Shown: piece by piece, positions 20,990 to 33,299 of the stretch | How positions within the stretch are numbered: position 1 is the first letter of the stretch | How the letters are laid out: every line of letters starts with the position of its first letter | NCBI GenBank assembly: GCA_036346225.1 | Contig: JARFIW010001489.1 | Location: forward strand, 496,001-560,000 | Direction: 5' to 3' | From: Platerodrilus igneus | Lineage: Eukaryota > Arthropoda > Insecta > Coleoptera > Lycidae | Length of the DNA stretch: 64,000 nt | Notes under the pieces: generated by a model | What the model was told of the DNA's origin: nothing | Seen by the model: the letters and a program-made list of their open reading frames with translations, nothing else | Database searches by the model: none | Translations under genes and position numbers: made by a program

Positions 20990-22430
20990 ATATATAATAG
21001 ATGGGTGGTTCCTATAACTAGCGTACATTAAGAAATTTTCAGAAGGAAGAACTTCAACTAAATCTGCACAGAACAATAAAAAGAACGGGCCAAAGTGCGA
21101 CCCTTGTGGCACGCCGAATGATATCTCTCCAATGGGGGAAGCATATCCAATGACTACAATAATTTACGTTCGGTTTCTCACATAGGACTGAACCCAACGT
21201 AATAGATCCCCTTGTATCCCAAGCGAGTTTTTCTCTAAAAGATCATGATTAATTTTGTCAAACGCTTTGCTTAAGTCAAAGTAAATGGTATCAATTTGCT
21301 CTCGATTATCCATATGTGATATTAGTGTTTAAGTATGAGTGAGAAGATTAGTAGTTATCGATTTTCCCTAAGAAAACCAAGCTGCTGAAGTGGGATAACG
21401 TGCTTAATAAAATTAAATATAGTTGATAAATTATAGACTCAAAGAGTTTATTAAATATGCACAACTTGGAGATCGGCCTACAATTCTCGTTTTAATTTCT
21501 TGGACCTGATTTGTAAATAGAAACGACCAACGCTCGTTTTCAGATTAACAGATGTTGGCCAAGTTCCATACAAAGATTAAATAAGATGAAAAGGAAATAA
21601 CTGAGAGAACCGCCACATGCCAGTATAAAGCAGGCTGGGATATCATCTACACCCGCCCCATTCTTTATTTCAAAATTTTTGATAAAGCTGAGAACTATAT
21701 CACTAAAGATATAACAGGAAATTATGCAAAAGTTATTTAAGAAATGATTTTGATAGGTAACTATCTTCTAGGAATGAAATTTGAGCAAAAGTAGTCTGTA
21801 AAAAGGCCTGATACCATACGACCATCTGTCGCGTTAATACCATTGTAGCTCATTTCCTCGAGTATTACTTTACCGGCTTTACGCTTTTTGACAAATGCCC
21901 AAAAGTTTCTTGCATCTAAGATAATTTCTGATTCTACATTAAAATGTACTTTGAATAGTCAGATTATATCATACTTTAATCCTTTTACGAAAATTACTAT
22001 AAATCGAATAGTAAAAATGGGGAGCCATACTGTTTATATTTCTGGTGTGCCTTATACTTTTCCTTAATGTTGCAACGTAACTTCTTCGAATACCAATGTG
22101 GATATTCCTTACTTCGTGGTATTTTAACAGATACCCAACATGTAATTGCATAGTTCAAGTGATTATAAAATGACTTGACCACTAGATCAATATCTGTGCC
22201 AACAAGCACGTTACTCCAATCAAGCTCCGAAAAATAATTATAAATACTTGCATAATATCCCCTTTTAAAGCACCTTATCTGTTTCATTAAAGTACGAAGA
22301 AGCATAGGCAAAGTAACGGGCACTAATATGCACAATGGTGGATGGAATGGATCCAGATCAACTATAGGTTGTCTGTAGTAAAAAAGCAAGACGTTTTGCT
22401 TTAAAACATGCTCTTGAAAACATGTCTTAT
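20990..22430 (-). pseudogene. Jockey-type LINE, linker and RT N-terminal half
   Basis: On minus, the linker after the endonuclease is at 22389-21997 (YFSELDWSNVLVGTDIDLVV, then PHWYSKKLRCNIKEKYKAHQ). The RT runs through 21900-21000, with CRPISKLCIFNKLFE-type text near 21480, the catalytic block DTIYFDLSKAFDKINHDLL at about 21240-21295 and GVPQGSHFGPFF at about 21080-21125. The second catalytic block should follow at about 20990, where the LTR element begins. Stops and shifts are frequent. This is jockey-clade architecture, unrelated to the CFDP2-like LINE nearby. Confidence 0.8.
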
Positions 22431-24031
22431 TTTTTCTAAAATCAGTTTATACAAATAGAGTTTCAATAAAGATGAATTTCGTCTTTCATTAATCAGTGAA
22501 AATCCGTATAAAATGCATATTTACAGATAGAGTAAGTTTGACAAAAAAAATTATAAGACACTTGTAAAAAAACACAGTTTTGCCTTTCGTGTGACAATGA
22601 CAAGCACCTGAGCAGAATCCGAAGAAGACAATACCTGCTGCTTTTGTGCTGTAACGGGTGTACAGAAATGATGTGTAAATCGTTGGAGCATAGATTCATA
22701 GACTCAAAATGGACAGATTTGAACCAACAGACTTACTACACAAGTTGTTTTATTAAGCCGCTTGAGGGTTTCAAAATTCATGAATAATTTTGGATATTCT
22801 AAAATAACTCGAAAATGAGTCGATGACTTTTGACCAGTCCAACACTTGTATTGCACTGTTAATTTTCAATAATAATAATTGGAATAAGAATTATTTACAA
22901 ATTTTGGGACCCTTTAACGGCTAAATGAAGCAACTTGTATAATAAGTAGTTAGTCTAAATTGGTCTAATTTGTGTCGAGGAATTTCTGTTCTCATGTACA
23001 CGTATTTTATAGTCGCTTTGTATAGGACATTCAACATCAGTAAAAAGCTTTGAGCTTTGAACAAGAAAAATGGTAAAATGCATCAATCAATGTTTTTAGA
23101 ACACAATGTTATACTCCCGTTCTAAAGGAAAATAAAAGAAAATGGAACAAGAAATGTACGAAAGAAACTTAAATTTCTTTGTTGGTTACTGTAATGAAAA
23201 ATATGGGGTTTGTGTGTGGCTTCCTGAGAATGATAAGGTGATTAAACATTATACCATTATTTTTAAATATGAAGAACATGTTGTAATAAAATCTAGTGAA
23301 GCTGTGGGGGAGACTCCCAAGTTCTGGTGAACAGTTTCTTGTTGGGACGGCCGATGCTTTTGAAGCTCTCTATGTTGCTTCTGACATTGTTAAAGATATG
23401 CTATCTGGATCTCGAAAGACTGATGGGAAAACCCCTTCATAATGTATTTGCCATCTCAACTAGAGATACAAGAAGGCATCCAACAGGTGAATAAAAAAAC
23501 ATGTTATTTACTGACTATGAGGTAAACGTTTATGCTTTGGTATGTAGTACTAGAGAACCTATATATATGAGGCAAGAAAATTCGATAATATTCACAGATG
23601 GGAAGAAGCAATAAATTGTGAGTTTCAAAGTCTAAACTTAAACAATACTTGGGTATTGATCAATCACTCTAGAGACACAAATATGGTTAAAGAATATTGT
23701 ACATACTTTATAGGTTTAAATGTTTAGTGTATCATAAAAGACTAGGCATGTAGATATTCTATAATTTTATAAGGAAATGTTAGATAACAAATGTATGGTT
23801 AAATATTTCAGAAGTGAAAATATGCCTGCTGACGCATAAACAGATGCATTACCTAGAACTAGACATGAATACTGCAGGTACACTAAAAGTGTTGAAAGTT
23901 AATCAAGTCAAATAAGCTTGTATGCCAATGCAATGTTCAATTATAAAATATAGTCTTGAAAATGGTTATTTCTTGTTAAAAAACATTTTATACAGAGTTC
24001 CTGTAAATATGACTTTTGTCCTTCATTAATC
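22412..24031 (+). mobile_element. Copia-type LTR retrotransposon remnant
   Basis: Plus-strand pieces appear in copia order. An integrase C-terminal segment is at 23142-23330 (FVGYCNEKYGVCVWLPENDK). The RT N-terminus is near 23570-23700 (RWEEAINCEFQSLNLNNTW). The protein's C-terminus is near 23815-23880 (RSENMPADA, stop, TDALPRTRHEYC), equivalent to the usual ADxLTKxLPRxKHE end. Most of the RT/RNase H region is deleted. Two weak direct repeats, 22412-22496 and 23952-24031, share CTTCATTAATCAG-type ends and may be the remains of the LTRs. Confidence 0.68.
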
Positions 24032-24065
24032 AGAATAATTATTTCTAACACTATTAATACGTTAA

Positions 24066-24248
24066 ATGACAGCAATGACAATGCTTAACATGTCTCAAGT
24101 TGGACGGACCCATATCAGGAATTTTAAAAACATTTACACCAATCGCTACCCTGTATACAACAAAACAGATAAGCATTTACATTTTGCGCGCCATACATAT
24201 AGGATGAGGCCTGACGTAACAGAAGAATTTCGTACACTGATTCTTTAA
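24066..24248 (+). CDS. Short unrecognised ORF
   Basis: The ORF is 60 codons from ATG and is basic and His/Tyr/Thr-rich (VGRTHIRNFKNIYTNRYPVY). It ends beside the inverted repeat that starts at about 24270. I do not recognise it. It may be a fragment of the adjacent retroelement or chance. Confidence 0.15.
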   Translation: MTAMTMLNMSQVGRTHIRNFKNIYTNRYPVYNKTDKHLHFARHTYRMRPDVTEEFRTLIL

Positions 24249-24271
24249 ATAATTCTAAACAACTCTTGACA

Positions 24272-24496
24272 TTTATTGAGTTTCCGTAGAAAACAGCTTA
24301 ACAGTATTATTGGTTTTAGAATTTTAAAGAACAATACTGCAACTGCTCTAGGTGGCAATATGCTTAATAACATGTAAATAAATATTCATTCAATCCATAC
24401 ACAATGCGGCATATCATGTAGAGCAGTTGCAGCATTACACATTAAAATTTTAAAATCAATAGTACTGTTGTTTTCCACCAATATCTCAATAAAGGT
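24272..24496. repeat. Imperfect inverted repeat (hairpin or MITE-like)
   Basis: Left arm 24272-24350 and right arm 24419-24496 are reverse complements with scattered mismatches. The inner ends are the best: CAACTGCTCTA against TAGAGCAGTTG. The spacer is 68 bp. No coding sequence is inside. The arms may be the ends of a small non-autonomous DNA transposon, or one transcript hairpin. Confidence 0.75.
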
Positions 24497-24654
24497 TGAG
24501 ACATTAATTAAAAAGCATCCAGTCATAAAAATGGATTGGATGATACAGTTTTGCACAAAATATTAGGTTTTATACAGCTACCATAACCTGCTCCCAATAG
24601 CAACTACATTTATAGAAAGCGATAAACGAGGGGGAAACCATTGACCAAAATTTG

Positions 24655-24785
24655 TACACTAAATTACTCATTTTGCAATTAATTACCTGTATTACTCATT
24701 TAATACAAAAATATTACTCAAATACCTACCATTACTCGTATACAACTCAATTACTCATGTATTACTCAAATACCGCAATTATAAA
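24655..24785. repeat. ATTACTC-rich block
   Basis: ATTACTC/ACTCA words recur about ten times here, and a very similar block is at 28725-28850. A short inverted match (CGAGGGGGAAACCA at about 24627 and TGGTTTCCCTCTCG at about 28883) lies outside or beside the two blocks. They may be subterminal repeats of one element that covers the transposase-like pseudogene between them. Confidence 0.4.
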
Positions 24786-25488
24786 TAACTATTTTATTTC
24801 TACCTGTCAAACGATCTTGCAGACACTACTGACTGTCGAAAAACTAAAGCAACTATTTCATTTGCATTTTATTGCATAGAAATACATACATGATTTAAGC
24901 ATTATTAATATTATCGTGACAAAATCGTGACAAAACCAACCAAACAACCAGACAACAACATTTTGAGGTTTTCTAGAAAGAAAGTTTCTATTTTAATAGT
25001 TTAAATTTTTTGGAGATATTCAAACTATCAACTCTTTTTAACTCGAACGTTCCACTTCCGTTTAATTTAACTGGTCTGTAAAAGATAAACTTCTTATATA
25101 CAATATCGGTACCATCTGACCTTGGCCAGATAAATAAATTTAGTTCGGAATTTAGTTCGAAATTTAACTGTGCACATGCCATCAGTCATCTCATGACTCG
25201 TCCGATATACCAACTACGCTCGCAACATGTGGCATAATATTTTTCCAGCACTATGTCAATATCGGTTGTTTTATCTTTTTCATTTACGATTTCATCGGAT
25301 TCTGATGACGAAATTTTCACTATTTGAGGAGTTGTTAAAAACTATTTTTTCTTCATCTGCTGTAGTGTCGCTTTCGGGTAGTTTAATTTTATTTGTAAAA
25401 GATTTTGTGATATTTGTATTTATTTTCTTAATTTTTTTGCACGTTTTGTCTCTGCCCACTTTGCTGCAAGTACTTGAAATAAATCGTC

Positions 25489-26629
25489 TTAGGCGACCAT
25501 TCCATTAGACTCGTCTAACAGCCAACAATATAAAGACTTCTTGACTATATACGTTTTGCCACTGGCCTTAATTTCTATAAATTGTGAATTTTCAGAAACA
25601 TCAGAAACTTTATCTGAGAAACCTTTTAGTTGTAGTGTATTTTCGTCATCTTCAGTTACATCGATTTCTGCAACCGTTTCGGGCATGTGACAGATACAGT
25701 TAGTAAATGAAAAGTCTTCATTGAGGTCAGAAGCCTGTGCATTGTCAATCTTAGTATCATCTAATTCATTAATTTCAGTGTAAGGGGCAGTTTTGGTATT
25801 TTTACATCTTCGCGGCCAAAATTACTTAATGATATATCAGCAGAAATCCATTTGCATCTTTCACTATCAATGCCTATTTCCTTGCATCTGATAGGGCATC
25901 ATTTAATGCCATATTAATGCAATCAGTAATGTTTATACTTGTTAAGTCGTTATTTGTTATAACTTTAGAAGAAGCAATATCAGATAGTATCTTTCCTTCT
26001 CTAGGGAAACGGAACGTTTTGTTGACGTCATTTGTTATACAATTGATCGTTTTAACTCTGTCAATATAATGTAATAAGTTTTTCAAACTGAAATTTATTA
26101 CGGTTAAGTATGTGGATGTCTTCGAACGAACCATTCTAAAAAGTTTTTCGCAAGTTTGACTACTAAAATTTGTCATGCAAAACATTTTGACTTGAACTCC
26201 ATCAATTTTCTTGTCTCTAAATTGTAAAATAAGTTTGATTAGATTATGTGAATTCATTTCGATGCATAAATAGCAATTGCTTCTTATCACTTTTAATAAA
26301 AGCTCTCCATATTCTAAGAAAGAACACAGAGTATCATACATTATACACTTTTTTATCCAAATAAAGAGAGCTATCAAGAAATGCAGTTAAAATATAATGC
26401 ATAATTTTTAAATATGCCATGGTAGCGTCGGAATTAGGTATGATATTTATATTATTAATGACGATAGTGGCACACTTTTTTCAGCAGACCGAAAATTTAT
26501 TTTGTCGTCACATTTAAGATCACTTGATGTTAATAAATGTATGCTTTTTGAAACTTTATGTATCAGTTGAAAAAGGTGGTCAACCGACGAGAAATATTTC
26601 CCCATAAGCAACACAATTTCTGATTTCAA
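25489..26629 (-). pseudogene. Transposase-like multicopy insect protein, C-terminal part, broken
   Basis: On minus, pieces follow in order: 26629-26447 (IVLLMGKYFSSVDHLFQLIH, INFRSAEKS), 26377-25874 (CYLCIEMNSHNLIKLILQFRD, TNFSSQTCEKLFRMVRSKTS, INFSLKNLLHYIDRV) and 25686-25489 (GKTYIVKKSLYCWLLDESNG). I recall multicopy insect proteins with the same chain: a helix with NFDSA, a C-x-E-x-x-A/S-H-x-L block, then SSQPCExxFRxxRS and a final KKSxxCWLL segment. They behave like transposases, but I cannot name the superfamily. The stretch between fragments has stops in all frames, so the gene is inactive. Sequence out to 28400 on minus may hold the N-terminus but is not recognisable. Confidence 0.5.
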
Positions 26630-26699
26630 AAATCGTGCGCGTGACTTTGTTAATATATGAATGGTGTCTTGTATATAACATTCCTCCTGTATAAAAGAG

Positions 26700-29600
26700 G
26701 TAAATTGTGACCTTTTACGTAGCTTCGGCGTAAGTATTTTTATTGGAGCATGATTTCGAGTTCTGCAATGCGTTTCTTAACCAGTTATGTAAAAAATACT
26801 TATATCTTCAAGGGTACCTTTATAATTTTGTTCAAATGCCGTTTCATAATCATTTGGTAATGTAATTTCTGATACATTATCCTCTGGAGCATTTGATACA
26901 ATTTCGGATATTTTTTCTGCTAGGTTAAAATAATTTTTTATAAGACTTTGACTTTGATTATCATTTTTTGCTGCATACGCCGACTTCGTTCAGACCTTTG
27001 ATATTTAATGCTAGACCATTTGGATTTGTGATCATCAGATGAACAGGCCAAATAATCTATGGATATACTTTGGAGTGCTTCTCCTTGGAACACTGCTTTA
27101 GAAGAAAGATTTAATAAAACTTTTTGTTTTGGAATTTGAATGTTCTGCATAATATTAATTTTAGACGTCGTTTCCGATGTTTGATTTAAACTAAGCCAAG
27201 AATTATCAATGATGGTATTTGGATATATACTATTGTAACATTGTGGGTTATTGTGGAAATAACCGAGGCTGCAACATGCAGTGTAGATTCATTAGTAACA
27301 TCTGTGAGTCGTTGCATATGAGGATTCATGTACGAAGTGATCAGATCTTTCTTTTTAGACGGTCGTTCAGGCGCGTTCGTCTCTGGGTTTACTGTAAAAT
27401 GTTTATACAGAGGAGCTTGAAAATTGCTAACAACCGACCGTCTCGATGTTGAATTTTTCTTGGTGAAAGTTTACAAATTTTGTGACTTAAACTGCAAAAA
27501 TACTTTATATTACAAATTAATTCATTATCAGTTGTTTTCTGAGAATTTATAAAAATATCGTCCATTTTTACAGCTACTGTTTCCCATACATTGTAATCAA
27601 ATTTATTCTTTGCTTATGCTTTTAAATTTCTGGATATTGTTGCATTCTCTGCAGTAAAATCTAATGCCCTATATCCCAATTGTAATTGAGATTGTGTAAG
27701 AAATGGAGAAATAGATTTGCAGTAATTAGGATATTGACCGCTTTGAGTGCTAAACTTTTTTTAACAATAGTTCGCCATACTCTGAATAATTTGCCTGTGC
27801 CCACGTACTATTTTAAAACGCACAGGGTTTTTTCAAATACACCATAATATTTTGCATAATCCTTTTCTTCTAGAATATTTTGTAAATCGTCTTGCATGAA
27901 TTTTTCTACCTTTGTAATGGAGTTATAATCAATTGTAGCAATTTAAGATCCATGTACATAAACGTTTCTAATCAAAAGATTCCCTACTGTTTCGGGAATT
28001 CTTAAATTTAACGCAATTTCAACTTCAGAAAACATATCCGCCTCCATATCGTTCATCTGTAAGGAAAACTAGTAGTTACGAATTTTAAATAGTTGGTCCT
28101 ATTTAAGAAAAAAATATTTTGTGGGTATAAGAGACATAGTTAAATAGTGAACAGGAGCATGTTGTTTCCAAACGTGCAAGAGAATTAATAAATCTCTTGT
28201 AATAATTTTGTCTGAAACACAATTGACAGTGATTAATCGATCCTGTAACACATTTTACAAATTTCATGTAATCGAACATTTTACAATGTTGGTAGTCAGT
28301 GGATAACAACCAAAAACACAAATCGGATAAAAAACGTAGCAATATACAGATAGATTTATTTGCTTTCACACCTACCTGCTTGGGATTTGTTACTGTGCTT
28401 CTAAGATACCGCATAGATATTATAACTGTTATACTTAAACGCTAGGGAAGCTTAAAACAAAACCCACAAAAATATTTTTGTCATCAATCATCAAATTTAA
28501 ATTTCAGAATAATAAGCACTGTAGTAAGTACAAATTGCAAAACTTACGTTTTAAAACGCACAAGATACAACGTGAAGACAAATAACTACTGAATAGCAAT
28601 AACACCTGGCTTCAGATTCTGATTGAAATAACATCCATACTATCTGATGATGGGTGGTGACTAACAGGTTTGACTCTCAAAATATTTGCCTGCATTGATT
28701 ATGGCACGCGATACGTTCTAATGCACATAACAATACTCAACATTTTGCTTGTAATACTCACTATTTTCATTTACTTGCTATTACTCGTATATTACTCACA
28801 TTACTCCATATTACCCAAATATTACGCAAAAATACTCCATATTGCACATATTATTCGATGTTTCTACATCAAACTACTCGTGTGGTTTCCCTCTCGGCAA
28901 TAAACCCAGTAATTCAAATCTTTAAAGAGCTTGAAGAATATTTTGTTAAAGTTTTACCAGTCTCTGTCCCTTCTATACAAGAGGAAGTAAAAGTGATACA
29001 AATTTTTGTAGACAAAAAGGACTTTGCAGTATGTGATGATCAGAAAATTTGTAATTTATTGGATTCATACATTCGTTGTGCAGATAATAAAAGTGTTATC
29101 ACCACAGGCACGTTTAATAATAGGATAATATTTTGGCAAACTAATGCCATTTAGCAAATTTATGAAGCTGAAGATTCCAGACGTGGGGCAAAAAAACAAT
29201 TTTTTCTGAACTTATCAATTATCAAACAAAAGATGGATTCTATTGTAAACCATTTTTATAGTTGTAAGCTTGTGAAGTTTCAACAACTAGTTGGTAGTGC
29301 GGATTATGCAAAAGTACAGAGTTGGCAAAATTAGCAGTTAGATTCTTACAATTGCCAGCTATTATATATTACAATTGCATTGTTGAGATTATAATAAAAT
29401 AAAAGTTCAATAGTAGTTATTTTTTATATAAATCACTAACAATGCATATACTAGCCAGACTGCAATTTCATCACTGACATTTCAAAAAACGATTGTGAAT
29501 GGACATATGTACATTCAAACATTTTTGCTTAGAATTGTTCAAAGAATTATTGTACAAAACTTTTTCGTTACACCAGGGCACATCTGGTATAAGTAAACCA

Positions 29601-29700
29601 GAGTTAAAATTTGAAATCACTTAACTATAATAACTTACAATATAGACATTGAAAAATTTGTACAAAATATTACAAATGCTTTGTTCCACAACGTTTGAGG
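26700..29700. other. AT-rich stretch with scattered unrecognised ORFs
   Basis: Short frames (for example 27150-26938 on minus, and 28858-29154 on plus with a 98-codon frame) show no family I know. Much of 26.7-28.4 kb is probably decayed N-terminal transposase sequence, judging only from its position between the two ATTACTC-rich blocks. Confidence 0.35.
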
Positions 29701-30760
29701 CATTTTAAAAGATTTTCTTTATGTTATGTGTTTAGTTGCTTTAAAAAGTTTTGTTATTATTAAATGTTGTAAAAGTTGCCGTCTGTGTTCAACACAAACT
29801 CTAGTATAGTGCAGATTAGTGATTTTGTTCTCGATGCATTTACAAAGTCTAGCAGACAAACATTTTTTGTAATTAACCTTTGGAAACGCTTGAGAAAATA
29901 TCGTTAAAATATTCTTTAATAACATTATGAAGGGGTCTCCATGGTGCTTTTAGGCCAACCTTGGGTGCGATTTTTATTATATTTCCTACATCCTATGAAA
30001 TATAAGCAGTTCGTTATTATCTGTTAAAAATATGTTATTGAAAAGCAATTTTTTCACACAATTCTCACATTTGAAATTTTTTATTACTACATGCGCAAGG
30101 TATGCTCTAAAATTATTGATTGCACATTTTTCTAAAGTTTCTTTGTCATCTTAATATGCTGTACTACTTATACTACTACATATACTTCTAGTATCATCTA
30201 TAGGTTGAACTAACTTGTTTTTCAACAAGAACTTCCCTAGAAACTAAGAATTTAGACGGATGTTCTGTACTTTCTTCATTGACTAACAACACGTCATCAA
30301 AACTTTCCTCATAACTTGAAGTAGTTGGTGGTTTTAACATACAGTTTATTGCATGCGATCTAAAAACAGTTTGCAACACACGCACTGTGGGATTAAGATT
30401 GTAGCTACCTTTCTGTTTATAAAGAGAAAAACAAATTTTCTGAAACATCTTGGTTTAGCTTTACTGTTAAGATACATATATCTTCTGTGTCACACTTTTC
30501 TTCATTATATAACCAAAAGACCGCATTAATCGTGTGAATCATGCCATCAAAACAATAAGGTCTGCTTTTCTTACCACTTTTTGTAACAGTTTGAAAACTT
30601 CCAACAAATCTCTCAGTGTCTTTTGGATAATGGGATTCCTTCTGCGAAAGGAACTGCAGTAGTGATTTGTAGATTGAAACTGTTTACTATTTAAATAATC
30701 AAAGACTTTGCTCATTAAATCTAAATTAAAGATAACATGTCAGTAAAAATGAAAGCGCAA
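29700..30760 (-). pseudogene. P-element/THAP9-like transposase, C-terminal fragment
   Basis: On minus, from 30720 downwards, the chain gives CFDGMIHTINAVFWLYNEEK, a residue run ending KLNQDVSENLF, and then after a frame change KQKGSYNLNPTVRVLQTVFR (30448-30194). Next come NFRAYLAHVVIKNFKCENC (about 30060-30115) and a C-terminus VCVEHRRQLLQHLIITKLFK (29925-29719). These are the C-terminal blocks of P-element and THAP9 transposases (RLNQDxxENLFSxxRQxGGxNxNPT, then a Y-x-x-x-xVxKxxKCxxC segment). The THAP and central RNase H-like parts are absent. I could not find terminal repeats. It is a different copy from the one at 51-55 kb. Confidence 0.72.
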
Positions 30761-30999
30761 TAGCGAATAAATAATAATATTATAATTACATAATTTTGGG
30801 CATCTGAGTGAGTTTTAAATTGTTTGTGTAGAAAATTTAGAAGTTAAGTAAGTAAACATGCCTTCTGGCAAGATAATTTATTACTTGAAGAATAATACAA
30901 CTGCTACAAATACTTTTTTATGTAGGCCTTTTACATAAAGGAAATCTATGAACAATAACAACCCCAAATTTATGCTTGAAACTTAAACAAAGTACACAT

Positions 31000-33140
31000 T
31001 ATTTTGATTTGTGAATGACTGCGCTATTTACTTATGCTTTTCACATAATTTGTAGGAGTCAACCAGTATGTATTTTTTAAAGCTTGTGAGTAATTTCACT
31101 TTATTGATATTAAACAATCTTTAATAAATATTATTCAATATTCCTGTTACATTAATTATGAGAGAACTAGGGTAAAACGTTTTCTGTTTATAGACACACA
31201 ACCATTGCCATATATAAATATAAATTATAATCATCAAACTTGTTAAAAAACTATTATGAGTACAACCAATTTTAATATCACATCTTCAGATAAAAACATT
31301 AAAATTCTTGTATATATTACACAGAGGGAAAAAGTTAATTTAACAATACTGCCAATAAATTTTCAATTATTAAAAATTAAAAATACAAACAACTGGGGAA
31401 TTTTAACCTTCGCCATCTTCCCATACATTTCTATGGAACTATTCACTTATATTAATGATTAAATCATACATGGTTTCATTGAAAACAAACGAACTATTAA
31501 TTAAAATACTTTGTCTCTGAGATATATTTGCTCTTGAAGAGAAAATACTTTAATTATCTATTAAATATATTGTTGACCCCGATGCCTATACGTTGAGAGC
31601 CACAAAAAATGCTGTGACTTGGGTGCAGCCGAATTGAATTAATGAGGATGCAATAGAATATATAAAATTTCTATCTTCCCATGTCTTTTTTCTTGCCTGG
31701 CTAGCTCAGCTGAAAATATGTTGTGGATTTTATCAAAAAGAAATGAAACAGAAGTTTTAAGAAACATTTATAAACAACCTTTTATGCATTAAAAAACATC
31801 TTTCTTTTATACACATTATCTAAAGAATCTCTTATGTACACAGATGACTACTTACGTATTAAAATAATTTTCACATACTCATTGTTAACAAGTACAAAAC
31901 CGAAACATCTCATGAGTCACATAAATTCTCTTTAAATTCTCGGATACTTTACTTATTCTTGTATTATTTCATTTGTCAGTGTAGTTAGCCAACGACGCTG
32001 GGCAGAAAATTTTGTCAAATCAAAATGCTTCGAGTTCTGACCTCAAGATTGCCGGATAGCGCTTCCTCAAATTAGGGCGTATTTATTGATAGAAAATAAT
32101 TAGCCTATTTAATAGCTTTTAGAACATCTCTAGAAAAAAATGACGTATTATTTTATTAAATAACGTAAATGCTCGATCGTTCTAGACTATTGGTCATTCC
32201 ATAAATGCACTAAAACTTGTTTTACGTGTTTTAAAGAATATCTACACATGGAAAATATGCTTTGCTTTATAAATTCGTAAAATTGATATTTTTTAAACAT
32301 GTTCTACGGTAAATGCAATGAAAACTTGTTATTAAAAAGTATTTTTCAGGAGAACAATTATTTATACACGGGTGAAAATTAAATCTTTTTATTCACATAT
32401 TTAAAAATTGGGCTTTGCTTTTATGCTTTATTAAAATAAAAACTAGCCTAATGGTATCTCTCAGGAGTAATTATTTACACATGTATGAAATAAATTTGCA
32501 GTCAGTGAATTCAAGAATAAAGTTAAACGTCATTTGTTTACCAGTATGTAGTATTTTTTGTAAATTTAATTAGTTAAACCATATTTTTTATACATTTGTT
32601 TATGGTAATTATAACTTTGTTCCTTGCCGTTAATAAACAATTATTATTATTATTATTATTTTAAAATATACCTGAATAACAAAAAGTTTGGATTACTAAC
32701 TAGTTTTCATAAATAAACCCGGTTTAGCAGTATAAATGGGGAAAGTTGTTTTTGTATAATCTTCCTGCCTTCTTTACTTGATGGAATCGGTAAAAATTAA
32801 TAATTGGATTAAGCATTCACATTTGATGACGAAAATACATATTTTGCATGAAATTCTTAATTCTTCAAGTTATAGATCACCTGAAATGGTTAGGTATTAT
32901 GCCATCGAAGTAATAATTATTCCGAAATATGCTTGATGTGTATTTTAAAATTCTTTGAAAATTGCATAGTTAACGAATGGTTTTTGTTTTAGCTGATTCG
33001 ACGAAGGACTAGTTTCTAAAAATTAATTTTTTATCGATTGAAATGAAAGCTTGTATGTGGTGCTAAATTATTAAAAAATACAATTAAGTACAACTAAAGA
33101 TGTCTACTTAAAAGCTAACACAAAAATGCCAGCAAAGGTT
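31000..33140. other. AT-rich stretch, nothing recognised
   Basis: No convincing gene or repeat family is seen. The only notable item is a short (ATT)n run at about 32641-32661. Confidence 0.6.
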
Positions 33141-33144
33141 GATA

Positions 33145-33290
33145 GTTATGGGCAGTAATAATCGGTAATTCGATTAACCGGTTATTTTAAGGCGGTTAAC
33201 CGGTTAAAAATCTTGTTGTTCTTTTACCGTTTAACCCGACAACCGGTTATGCAATTCAATAACCGTATACCGGTTGTTAGATAGGTTATT
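33145..33290. repeat. Palindrome-rich TTAACCGGTTA cluster, hAT-type end or MITE-like
   Basis: Within 150 bases the word TTAACCGGTTA and its partial forms (AACCGGTTAT, GTTAACCGGTT, CCGGTTG) occur about six times in both orientations. GGGCAGTAATAATCGGTAA stands at the start. Many insect hAT-type elements start with a GGGCAG word followed by AACCGGTT palindromes. No partner end was identified. Confidence 0.45.
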
Positions 33291-33299
33291 AGATAGGAA

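Larger units (their letters stand above)
18451..20990 (-). mobile_element. Gypsy-type LTR retrotransposon, 5' part only (LTR, PBS, leader, start of gag)
   Basis: On minus, a probable 5' LTR runs from about 20985 to 20450. It contains an AATAAA signal and ends next to AACTGGCGCAGTCG (20450-20437). TGGCGCAGTCG is a typical primer-binding site of the 17.6/297 gypsy group. A leader with repeats follows, and then the start of gag (18663-18451: MTNEMKLYLEMIPPFNGND). The element stops abruptly in jockey LINE sequence at about 18480. The rest of gag, pol and the 3' LTR are missing. The LTR borders are estimates. Confidence 0.65.
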
